Origin: an uncultured Eubacterium sp. | GTDB taxonomy: Bacteria > Bacillota > Clostridia > Oscillospirales > Acutalibacteraceae | DNA length: 64,000 nt | NCBI RefSeq assembly: GCF_934525195.1 | Contig: NZ_CAKSZA010000001.1 | Location: forward strand, 186,001-250,000 | Reading direction: 5' to 3' | Made by a program: the position numbers and the translations under genes | Notes under the pieces: generated by a model | Databases searched by the model: none | What the model saw: only the letters and a program-made list of their open reading frames with translations | What the model was told of the DNA's origin: nothing | Part shown: positions 24,830 to 31,767 of the stretch, one piece after another | Position numbering within the stretch: position 1 is the stretch's first letter | Layout of the letters: every line of letters begins with the position of its first letter

Positions 24830-25162
24830 ATGGCAGGTATGACTTATGAATCAATCGTAGCAGCTACCAGAACAAAATTCTACAACGCAGATGTTTCAAA
24901 CGTACAAGGTACAATGGCTTTTCAGATTAACATTGAAGGCAAAGCAGTTAACGGCATTTTTTACATAGAAATAAAAGATGGACAGGTGCATGTTGAGCCG
25001 TATGAATATTATGACAGAAACGCTATTATTCACATCAACGGCACAAACTGGATTAAACTCATCAACGGCAAGCTCAACCCTGTTGTTGCATTCACAACCG
25101 GCAAGATTACTGTTGACGGCGACGTAAATGCAGCACTTGAGATGACAAAGTTCTTGGGCTAA
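24830..25162 (+). CDS. SCP2 sterol-binding domain protein
   Basis: 110 aa forming a single SCP2 (sterol carrier protein 2) fold: GTMAFQINIEGKA, GIFYIEIKDGQV, AIIHINGTNWIKLINGK, NPVVAFTTGKITVDGD. SCP2 domains hold lipids or acyl-CoAs in a hydrophobic tunnel. Strong AAGGAGG before ATG 24830. Monocistronic, but only 1.4 kb from an operon with two diverged SCP2-like proteins, suggesting a shared lipid-related theme. Confidence 0.88.
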   Translation: MAGMTYESIVAATRTKFYNADVSNVQGTMAFQINIEGKAVNGIFYIEIKDGQVHVEPYEYYDRNAIIHINGTNWIKLINGKLNPVVAFTTGKITVDGDVNAALEMTKFLG

Positions 25163-25181
25163 AAAAATACAAACCTACTAA

Positions 25182-25237
25182 GGCTCCTCTTACTTGTAAG
25201 GGGAGCTGTCGCACTTTATGTGCGACTGAGGGGTTAA
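25182..25237 (+). repeat. Double-hairpin dispersed repeat
   Basis: GGCTCCTCTTAC / GTAAGGGGAGC hairpin followed by GTCGCAC / GTGCGAC and GAGGGGTTAA. Inverted relative of 18933-18993. It may also end the SCP2 transcript. The stretch 25163-25736 contains no gene, only repeats and a terminator. Confidence 0.75.
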
Positions 25238-25245
25238 AAGGAATT

Positions 25246-25265
25246 AGGCGAACACAGTTCGCCCC
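25246..25265. repeat. Palindromic repeat, left flank of MITE copy D
   Basis: AGGCGAACACAGTTCGCCCC, core GGCGAAC-ACA-GTTCGCC. Identical 20-base copy at 25584-25603; differs in its arms from the copies around element C. Confidence 0.8.
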
Positions 25266-25582
25266 AGCGTGTCGAAAAAGTGTTTTCGACACGCTGGAGG
25301 CTGTTGAGAAAGGTTCTGAATTTCATTTTCTTGCGAGTGGGAGCTGTACATAGGTACCGCCCCCGAGCAAAAAATGAAAAACGCCAAAAATGCTGTAAGT
25401 TCATTACTTCAGCATTTTTAAACCCCACCGTCAACACTTTGTGTTGCCACCTTTACTGCGTAGACGCCCCCTTTTGTCTGCATTGCAGACATTTCCCCCG
25501 ATTAACGGGGGAATCACCTTGCTTCAAGTGGAGGCAAATTTAGTTATCTTTTGGCGTGGTTCAGGGGCTTTATCGACAGTCT
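25266..25582 (+). repeat. MITE-like dispersed element, copy D (long form)
   Basis: Left hairpin AGCGTGTCGAAAAAGT.../...CGACACGCT (25266-25295), core from AGGCTGTTGAGAAA (25298) to TTTATCGACAGTCT (25582). Shares with copy A the extra GTCTGC/GCAGAC and CCCCCG/CGGGGG hairpins. The part after the first 30 core bases is more diverged (GCGAGTGGGAGC). Confidence 0.85.
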
Positions 25583-25583
25583 G

Positions 25584-25603
25584 AGGCGAACACAGTTCGC
25601 CCC
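25584..25603. repeat. Palindromic repeat, right flank of MITE copy D
   Basis: Identical to 25246-25265, then CTACGATATTTT, which is the reverse complement of the sequence left of the flank at copy C. Confidence 0.8.
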
Positions 25604-25642
25604 TACGATATTTTGAACAACAATAAGACAATACATTCCGCA

Positions 25643-25672
25643 AACCACATCGAAAAATCGGTGTGGTTTTTT
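25643..25672 (+). terminator. Hairpin terminator before the small Cys-rich gene
   Basis: AACCACATCG / CGGTGTGGTT (one G-T pair), six-base loop, followed by T6. Confidence 0.7.
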
Positions 25673-25736
25673 CGGTTGTAACACTTCCGTGCGATTTTCA
25701 TAGTATGAGTTAGAAAACACGAAAGGAGGTCGCACA

Positions 25737-25853
25737 ATGGGTTGTTGCAATAATTGCGGATGCGGTAATTCTTCTTGGGTAATTATCCTTATCATCATCC
25801 TTCTTTTATGTGGCGGTTTCAACAACAACGACTGCGGTTGCGGTTGTAACTAA
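25737..25853 (+). CDS. 38-aa Cys/Gly/Asn-rich single-pass membrane protein
   Basis: Short gene missed by length cut-offs. It has a perfect AAAGGAGG seven bases before ATG and encodes MGCCNNCGCGNSSW, a central hydrophobic stretch (VIILIIILLLC, residues 15-25), then GGFNNNDCGCGCN. Eight Cys flank one membrane helix. The layout recalls small YjcZ-like sporulation or coat-associated membrane proteins. A possible mother-cell sigma -10 (CATAGTAT, 25699-25706) lies upstream, but this is tentative. It is followed by a strong terminator, which supports a real transcript. Confidence 0.75.
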   Translation: MGCCNNCGCGNSSWVIILIIILLLCGGFNNNDCGCGCN

Positions 25854-25869
25854 CTGCTGAGTACACAAA

Positions 25870-25893
25870 GAGGCTACGGAAATCCGTAGCCTC
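25870..25893. terminator. Bidirectional terminator
   Basis: GAGGCTACGGA / TCCGTAGCCTC stem with a two-base loop and TTTTATTTTTT on the plus side; shared by the small Cys-rich gene and the minus-strand XRE gene. Confidence 0.85.
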
Positions 25894-25897
25894 GATT

Positions 25898-26374
25898 TTA
25901 TTTTTTCTTTAGTTTTAACAACAAGGTAATTATAGTTAACATAATTATTCCGACGAGCATATAGAGCACATACAAAAACCACGGTGATGAAGTGGCAAAA
26001 ATAGCTGTTGGTGCGTCTGCATAACCGATTATATTATCGGGAACGGACATTCTTTTTGTCAACACAGTCAAAATCACAGATAATATCAGCAACATTCCGC
26101 CGACAACGGAAAGAATTACGATTGCCGTTTTTTCTTTTGACTTATTCGGTTCTGTTTGTTCTGCCGAAAGTTCATCCGATTTATTTGAAATCAATTCATC
26201 TAATGATATTCCGTACAAATCACAAATTGCCATAAGATTTGCTGTACTCGGTTTTGAAGCATTATTTTCCCACTTTGCAACCGCTTGTCGTGACACATTG
26301 AGTTCAAACGCCACGGTTTCCTGTGACAAATGTTTTTCTGTACGAAGCTGTTTTAAACGCTGACCCAAATCCAT
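25898..26374 (-). CDS. XRE-family regulator with two membrane helices
   Basis: 158 aa: an N-terminal Cro/CI-type helix-turn-helix (QETVAFELNVSRQAVAKWEN, residues about 18-37) fused to a linker and two hydrophobic helices (about 84-105 and 133-153). A membrane-tethered transcription regulator is implied. ATG 26374 follows GGAGGG. Monocistronic. Target genes unknown. Confidence 0.85.
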   Translation of the reverse strand: MDLGQRLKQLRTEKHLSQETVAFELNVSRQAVAKWENNASKPSTANLMAICDLYGISLDELISNKSDELSAEQTEPNKSKEKTAIVILSVVGGMLLILSVILTVLTKRMSVPDNIIGYADAPTAIFATSSPWFLYVLYMLVGIIMLTIITLLLKLKKK

Positions 26375-26475
26375 ATAATGCCCTCCGTTTCATACAATAA
26401 TTATATCAACAATCTGTATGGATTTCCAGCAATTATTTGTCAACTTTAGGTTGCACAAACGATTTTTCTATATAA

Positions 26476-26507
26476 AAAACACCTTGAATTAAAATCCAAG
26501 GTGTTTT
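26476..26507 (-). terminator. Terminator of the SCP2L-transketolase operon
   Basis: AAAACACCTTG / CAAGGTGTTTT 11-bp stem, 10-base loop, 16 bases past the last gene's stop; followed on the minus strand by TTTATATAG. Confidence 0.82.
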
Positions 26508-26522
26508 ATTGAATAAGTTTGT

Positions 26523-27323
26523 TTATGAAGCAAGTGCTCCGACAAGCATCATATAGTCGCCGATTTGAACGCCGAACTCAGGGCCGCCGTCCATAATGAG
26601 TTGCTTTTCAGCAGTCATTTTGAACATATCGCCTGTGCCGAGAAGAATCATAAGAGCAGATTTTGGGCAGTCGAACTTCATATTGAAGAACGGCTTTGCT
26701 CTCTTGTACTCGCCTCTGCCGGCTCTTGACTTGCCTGCCTTGATACGAATATACGCTGTACATTCAGGATGGCCGATAACCTCCCATTGATAGCAACGGT
26801 CAGGTGATTTAAGTGCCCATTCGTGAATGTCAGGATGTCCGAGCTTATTAAGCTGTGAGATACCCGATGAAAGCAAGTAGAAATAGAGCTTGCAAAGAAG
26901 AACTGCGGTTGGTTCATCAACGCTGTCAGGGTCCTTGATGCCCAAAAGTGATGACATCTTGAGGAGAACCTGCATAAACTTCAAGAACTTGCCGAAATTC
27001 TTAATTCTCAAAGCAGGGAGAAGGTTTGCAACCTTGCCCTTCATAAATTCATTCATCTTTTCCATTGACGGAAAAGCAAGCTCTGCATCAATCTTCTTCT
27101 GTCCGAGATATTCACCGAGCTTAACAGTCCATTCACCGTTTTCGATAATAAAGTGAACAGCCTCAACATCTTCCGCATTTACCCTTGCGGAAACTTGATA
27201 AATTGCATCCACGCCCTCAAACTTCTTTTTGAGTTCGGGAACATCGGTAGCAATAGTCTTTAAGAGTGGCATTGCGCCCGCCATAAAGACTTTATTTGTA
27301 TAGCGAACCTCATCGCTTGGCAT
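26523..27323 (-). CDS. SCP2-like protein (second of operon)
   Basis: 266 aa. The N-terminal half follows the SCP2 pattern (AIYQVSARV, EAVHFIIENGEWTVKLGE, IDAELAFPSMEKMNEFMKGKV), then a helical segment and a novel C-terminal part (DRCYQWEVIGHPECTAYIRIK, KAKPFF-type region, GPEFGVQIGDYMMLVG). No signal peptide or catalytic motif seen. ATG 27323 has AAAGGAG. Last gene of a five-gene operon with a split transketolase and an aminotransferase. It may hold a lipid-like intermediate; this is inference from fold similarity. Confidence 0.7.
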   Translation of the reverse strand: MPSDEVRYTNKVFMAGAMPLLKTIATDVPELKKKFEGVDAIYQVSARVNAEDVEAVHFIIENGEWTVKLGEYLGQKKIDAELAFPSMEKMNEFMKGKVANLLPALRIKNFGKFLKFMQVLLKMSSLLGIKDPDSVDEPTAVLLCKLYFYLLSSGISQLNKLGHPDIHEWALKSPDRCYQWEVIGHPECTAYIRIKAGKSRAGRGEYKRAKPFFNMKFDCPKSALMILLGTGDMFKMTAEKQLIMDGGPEFGVQIGDYMMLVGALAS

Positions 27324-27373
27324 AATAATACACTCCTTTCGGTTAGATAACAATTGAGATTGGTAAAAATTCC

Positions 27374-28384
27374 TTAGAACTCATCATCCCAAGCATCGTC
27401 TGCCTCAAAGTCAGCGTGCATCATTTCCTGAATTGTTTCTGCGATACCGTTTGCATCAATCTTTGCCATAGCAAGAAGGTCTTCCTGCAAGCCGATTGTT
27501 GAGAATGCGTCCTGGTGACCGAGCATCTTGAATGCACAAGCCTTACCTGAAGAAGCAACAACCTCTGCAACAGCTGAGCCCAAACCACCCATAACTTCGT
27601 GGTCCTCAACAGTGATGATACGGCGAGTATCCGAAATTGCTGAAAGAACAGCTTCTTTGTCAATAGGCTTGATTGTGTGCATATTAAGAACACGAACTGA
27701 AAGACCGCCGTCTGATGCAGCGATACGAGCAGCCTGCATAGCCTCAAATACGCAAGAACCGCATGCGATAACAGTGATGTCTGTACCTTCGTTCATTACA
27801 GTAGCTTTATCCCAAACGAAGTCGCAGTCTTCAGGGCTCTTATAAATAACCTGGTCGAAACCTCTGTTGATACGAATATAAACAGGGCCTTCAATATCGT
27901 ATGCAGCCTTAACTGCATTGTAAGTTTCTGCACCGTCACAAGGGCAAATAACAGTCATATGAGGCAAAGTTCTCATACAAGCCATATCAATAAGAGCATG
28001 GTGAGTTGAGCCTGCCTGACCGAATGATGTACCTGCGTGAGTTGCAATCATCTTTACAGGAACATTTTGATAGCAAATGTCTGTATGGATTTGGTCAAGA
28101 GATCTTGCTGCGGTGAAAATAGCAAATGTTGAAGCAAAAGGAATCAATCCGTTTTTAGCCATACCTGCTGCTACACCGAACATATTTTGCTCTGCGATAC
28201 CTACATTGAAGAATCTGTCCGGGAACTTTTCACCGAACATTCCGATTTTTGTTGATTTTGCAAGGTCGGCTGTAAGAGCGACAACATCCTTATGTTCTTC
28301 ACCGAGCTCACAAAGAGCGATACCGTAGCATTCTGCTGTTGACAGCTTTGTTGTATCTGTCATTGTATAAGACATACCACCCAT
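27374..28384 (-). CDS. Transketolase-like C-terminal subunit
   Basis: 336 aa covering the pyrimidine-binding and C-terminal domains of a transketolase. FFNVGIAEQNMFGVAAGMA contains the conserved Glu (residue 65) that activates thiamine diphosphate; STHHALIDMACMRTLP and YIRINRG follow. With the N-subunit gene immediately upstream (three bases apart) it would form a split TPP enzyme. Such split forms occur in secondary metabolism (for example aminoshikimate pathways) and in various uncharacterised operons. AGGAGG lies inside the end of the upstream gene. Confidence 0.88.
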   Translation of the reverse strand: MGGMSYTMTDTTKLSTAECYGIALCELGEEHKDVVALTADLAKSTKIGMFGEKFPDRFFNVGIAEQNMFGVAAGMAKNGLIPFASTFAIFTAARSLDQIHTDICYQNVPVKMIATHAGTSFGQAGSTHHALIDMACMRTLPHMTVICPCDGAETYNAVKAAYDIEGPVYIRINRGFDQVIYKSPEDCDFVWDKATVMNEGTDITVIACGSCVFEAMQAARIAASDGGLSVRVLNMHTIKPIDKEAVLSAISDTRRIITVEDHEVMGGLGSAVAEVVASSGKACAFKMLGHQDAFSTIGLQEDLLAMAKIDANGIAETIQEMMHADFEADDAWDDEF

Positions 28385-28387
28385 ATC

Positions 28388-29281
28388 TTACGCCTCCTTT
28401 TCTGCACGAGCACAACGCTCTGCCAAATATTTATCAAGTGATGCATATGCTTTTGCAAGTTTTTCGTCATCAAGTGAACCGTAGTGCCACTTGTAGTCAT
28501 CCTGCATAAAGTCAACGCCGGCACCCTTAAATGTGTCCATAATAATAGCTGTCGGCTTGTCACCGCCATCCTGATGATTCTTGATAGCAGCTTCGATAGC
28601 GTCGTTGAGTTCCTTCATATTGTGACCGTCAACACGGAAAACATTGAATCCGAAAGCCTCGAACTTCTTATCAAGAGGTTCAACCTTCATTTCATCATCA
28701 ACACGACCGTCAATCATACACTTGTTGTTATCGACAAAAACAACAACATTTGAAAGTTTGAACTGTGCGGCACTCATAGCAGCTTCCCAGTTTGAACCTT
28801 CGTTGAGCTCGCCGTCACCGGTAAGAACATAGTTCATATAGTCAATGCCGTTTACTCTGCCTGCAAGTGCAAAACCTACTGCAAGTGAAAGACCGTGACC
28901 GAGAGAACCTGTTGAACAGTCTACACCTCTAACCTTGTTGCAGTCCATATGCATACCGATTTTTGCACCGGTGAGGTTAAAGATTTTAAGCTCTTCTTCA
29001 GGCATAAAGCCGAGGTCAACAAGAACAGGACCATAGCCTACAGCACAGTGACCCTTTGAAAGGACAAATCTGTCTCTGTCAGGCATATCCGGATTGTTAA
29101 CATCGAACTTCATAAAGCGATGGTAAAGAATTGTCATACAATCCATCGCAGACAGTGAACCGCCTACGTGTCCCGAACCGCCCCATACAGCGGTCTGCAA
29201 ACAGTAGCGTCTTAAAAAGTCAGCCTTTTTTTCAAGGCGGAGCCATTCTTCTTTATCGAATGGCACATAATTTGCTGGCAT
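28388..29281 (-). CDS. Transketolase-like N-terminal subunit
   Basis: 297 aa TPP-binding (PP) half: GSGHVGGSL (His38), LSKGHCAVGYG (His78), DCSTGSLGHGLS, and the TPP motif TGDGELNEG...VDNN (residues 154-186). Together with the C-subunit it should transfer a two-carbon ketol unit. No pentose phosphate genes are adjacent, so this is probably a specialised rather than housekeeping transketolase. GGGG precedes ATG 29281. Confidence 0.9.
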   Translation of the reverse strand: MPANYVPFDKEEWLRLEKKADFLRRYCLQTAVWGGSGHVGGSLSAMDCMTILYHRFMKFDVNNPDMPDRDRFVLSKGHCAVGYGPVLVDLGFMPEEELKIFNLTGAKIGMHMDCNKVRGVDCSTGSLGHGLSLAVGFALAGRVNGIDYMNYVLTGDGELNEGSNWEAAMSAAQFKLSNVVVFVDNNKCMIDGRVDDEMKVEPLDKKFEAFGFNVFRVDGHNMKELNDAIEAAIKNHQDGGDKPTAIIMDTFKGAGVDFMQDDYKWHYGSLDDEKLAKAYASLDKYLAERCARAEKEA

Positions 29282-29337
29282 AAAAATACCCCTTTCTTTT
29301 ATTAAAATAATTTACTCCAAAAATTATTTAATTCAAA

Positions 29338-30609
29338 TTATTTAAGACCTAACTCCGGGTGTCTTGCGGCAACAACGCCGAAAGCATCTTCCGCAATATC
29401 AACTGCAAGCTTGATGTCCTCGTCTGTTACGGCAGCGTTCATAAAGTGGTTGTGGTGAGAAGCGAGGAACAAGCCTCTGCTTACACATTCGGCAATCCAC
29501 TCCTGATGAAGCATAAGGCTGTCATCATTTGCAATACGGAGATAGAAGAGTGCAGGCTCACCCGAAACTTTAAGGTTGAAGCCGTGTTCCTTACCTGCGG
29601 CAACAAGGCCGTCACAAAGGAGAGTACCCTTTTCTCTGAACATCTTAGGTGTGTCAAGTCTCTTCATCTTTGGAATACAAGCAAGACAAGCGGCAAATGG
29701 CTCAGCGCTCATCCAATAAGAGCCTGTATATACAACAGAAGAAGCTGTATTTTTCATATGTTCCTGACCGCATACGGCAGACATATTGTAGCCGTTTGCA
29801 AGTGCTTTACAGAAGCAAATAAGGTCTGCCTTAAAGCCATAGTAATGGTCGGAACCTGCAAGGTCAAGACGGAAGCCTGTACGAACATCATCAATGATAA
29901 GAACCATACCGTGATCGTCGCAGAACTTACGAACCTTTGCCCACTGCTCTTTGGTTGCAGTTGTGTTATCAAAGAAGTTACCGTGGTCGTATGGCTGTGC
30001 GATAAGACCTGCGAAATCGCCGTTTGCCTCATCATATGCCTTTTGCATAGCGTCCATATCAAACCAAGGAACAACAACATTGTTTTCTACTTCTTCAGGG
30101 AGGATACCGGGATAGTCAGCCTTTTGAGCCCACTGGAAGTCACCATGATAGTAACCCTTGAAGAACATCATCTTCTTTTTGCCTGTATGTGCTCTTGCAC
30201 ACATTACAGAGAAAGTTGTTGCGTCAGAGCCGTTCTTCATAAAGAAAGCCCAATCTGCTGTTGCAACAGTGTCCTTGAGGAGCTCGGCACACTCAACCAT
30301 CTTGTATGAAGGTGAAGTTGTGCAGTTGCCCTGCTTGAGCTGTTCCATAGCGGCAGCGTCTACATCATCATCGCAATAGCCGAGAACATTCGGACCGTAT
30401 GCGCACATAAAGTCAAGATACTTATTGCCGTCAACATCCCAAAAATATGTACCCTTTGCATGATCTGACATCAAAGGCCATTTTGTGATTGGGAGGAACA
30501 AGCCTTCAGACGGACCGAGGTGACCGTAAACACCTGAAGGAATTGCGTTGAGGGCTCTGTTGAACCACTCTTGTGATTTTTCGTGTTTATATTCAGGGAA
30601 TTTGCTCAT
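29338..30609 (-). CDS. Class III aminotransferase, glutamate-1-semialdehyde aminomutase-like
   Basis: 423 aa PLP enzyme: MKNGSDATTFSVMCARA, IIDDVRTGFRLDLAGSDHY (Asp240), and CKALANGYNMSAVCG with the PLP Lys at 268. These resemble the GSA-aminomutase/class III subfamily, but no heme genes are near. In this operon it would aminate a carbonyl, perhaps a product of the split transketolase. Start ATG 30609 follows GGAGGAC. 15 bases after the first SCP2-like gene. Confidence 0.88.
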   Translation of the reverse strand: MSKFPEYKHEKSQEWFNRALNAIPSGVYGHLGPSEGLFLPITKWPLMSDHAKGTYFWDVDGNKYLDFMCAYGPNVLGYCDDDVDAAAMEQLKQGNCTTSPSYKMVECAELLKDTVATADWAFFMKNGSDATTFSVMCARAHTGKKKMMFFKGYYHGDFQWAQKADYPGILPEEVENNVVVPWFDMDAMQKAYDEANGDFAGLIAQPYDHGNFFDNTTATKEQWAKVRKFCDDHGMVLIIDDVRTGFRLDLAGSDHYYGFKADLICFCKALANGYNMSAVCGQEHMKNTASSVVYTGSYWMSAEPFAACLACIPKMKRLDTPKMFREKGTLLCDGLVAAGKEHGFNLKVSGEPALFYLRIANDDSLMLHQEWIAECVSRGLFLASHHNHFMNAAVTDEDIKLAVDIAEDAFGVVAARHPELGLK

Positions 30610-30624
30610 TATACCGTGTCCTCC

Positions 30625-31389
30625 TTAGCCCAAATATACAGCAACTCTGTCAAGAATTCTGTTGATATTGTCAATCATATTAATCATACCGCACATATAG
30701 ATATTGCCTGCACAAAGCTCTGCCATTGTTGATGCAGTGCCGTTGAAGAGTGCATTTGCAAGTTCTACAGTCTTAAACTCCATTACCGCTCTCGGAGTGT
30801 CAGGCTTTTCCTTAATGAGTTCAAGATGATGATCTCTTGCTCTGATTGTTACATAGCAAGCGTCTGTGATGCCCATCTGAATGTCGCCGTCAGGAATGTA
30901 TGAAGCAGAAAGCTTGCTGATTGAATCTGTGTTGCCCAATGCACAAATAGCGCCGCCGATTGTGTACATTGTGAGGATAGTTGACTTTCTGAAGAAATCC
31001 TTATCCTTCAAATCTTCTTCACTTGGCATAAGATACTTTGTCAAAATATTTGTAAGCTTTGTGAAAGGACCCATAAGAAATGACAAAACCTGTGCAATAT
31101 TCTTTGCAGGAATACCCGGCTTGCTGTCATCAATAAGAGCATTAAACTTTTCAGGAGATGCAAATTTCATCTTGCAAGTGCAACCATAGTCACCCTCTGT
31201 CATTTTGCATCCATCTTGTGTAAAATGATAAGTTACACAAGGACCGTCCGTAACATCAAAGCATAATGAAACAGGCTTTTTGAGTCCTCGGCAAACTGCT
31301 TTTGCTTCATCAACCATATCGCAAAGATTCTCTAATGTTGCGAGAACACCGTACGCGTTGACAAATGCCATTGATTTTGCTTCTTTCAA
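30625..31389 (-). CDS. SCP2-like protein (first of operon)
   Basis: 254 aa with an SCP2-like N-terminal half (VSLCFDVTDGPCVTYHFTQDG, CTCKMKFASPEKFNALIDD, GIPAKNIAQVLSFL) and a second, related-looking beta-rich half (CYVTIRARDHHLELIKEK, AVMEFKTVELANALFNG). The start is TTG 31389, decided by AAGGAGG seven bases upstream; ATG 31371 is too far from it. First gene of the operon behind a good promoter. Paralogue-like to the last gene of the operon (26523-27323) in layout. Confidence 0.7.
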   Translation of the reverse strand: MKEAKSMAFVNAYGVLATLENLCDMVDEAKAVCRGLKKPVSLCFDVTDGPCVTYHFTQDGCKMTEGDYGCTCKMKFASPEKFNALIDDSKPGIPAKNIAQVLSFLMGPFTKLTNILTKYLMPSEEDLKDKDFFRKSTILTMYTIGGAICALGNTDSISKLSASYIPDGDIQMGITDACYVTIRARDHHLELIKEKPDTPRAVMEFKTVELANALFNGTASTMAELCAGNIYMCGMINMIDNINRILDRVAVYLG

Positions 31390-31453
31390 AACAATTCCTC
31401 CTTAATTCCGTCGTTGTTAAAAATTAACATACGAATGCCTAATATACATTGAA

Positions 31454-31482
31454 ATTATAGCATAAGTCACAATTTTTAGCAA
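31454..31482 (-). promoter_or_regulatory. Sigma-A promoter of the SCP2L-transketolase operon
   Basis: Minus strand TTGCTA (31477-31482), 17 bases, TATAAT (31454-31459) with TATG extension. Confidence 0.75.
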
Positions 31483-31623
31483 CAAAATATATTAAATAAA
31501 TGTAAACTAAATCAAATTTATACATTTATCACAAAATATGGCACAACTTTTTGTGCCGTTCTAATATTATACTTTGAAATTATAACTTGACAAATAAATA
31601 TCAAACTCAATATCGACAAAAAA

Positions 31624-31653
31624 TAATCGGATAACAACAAGATTATCCGATTA
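31624..31653 (-). terminator. Terminator of phosphoglucomutase transcript
   Basis: TAATCGGATAA / TTATCCGATTA perfect stem, eight-base loop, followed on the minus strand by TTTTTTG; seven bases past the stop of the 31-aa gene. Confidence 0.85.
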
Positions 31654-31660
31654 AACTTCA

Positions 31661-31756
31661 CTAATTTATAAACGCAAACACACCGGCAGTAAGACCGCTA
31701 AGTCCCATAAGTACTGCCAATACAATGGCTGTTATTTTTACCCAAGCTCTGTTCAT
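31661..31756 (-). CDS. 31-aa membrane peptide
   Basis: Too short for ordinary gene calling: MNRAWVKITAIVLAVLMGL... to ...VFAFIN. It is one hydrophobic helix with a basic N-terminus. GAGG lies seven bases before ATG 31756, and it sits 11 bases after the phosphoglucomutase stop and before a strong terminator, so it is translated from that transcript. Layout and size recall DUF4044/Prli42-type small membrane proteins of Firmicutes, but the match is only general. Confidence 0.65.
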   Translation of the reverse strand: MNRAWVKITAIVLAVLMGLSGLTAGVFAFIN

Positions 31757-31767
31757 AGTTTTTCCTC

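Noticed and set aside
29359..30309. 316-codon plus-strand frame opposite the class III aminotransferase
   Set aside because: Cys-rich translation without domain pattern or binding site, lying wholly antisense to a strongly supported gene.
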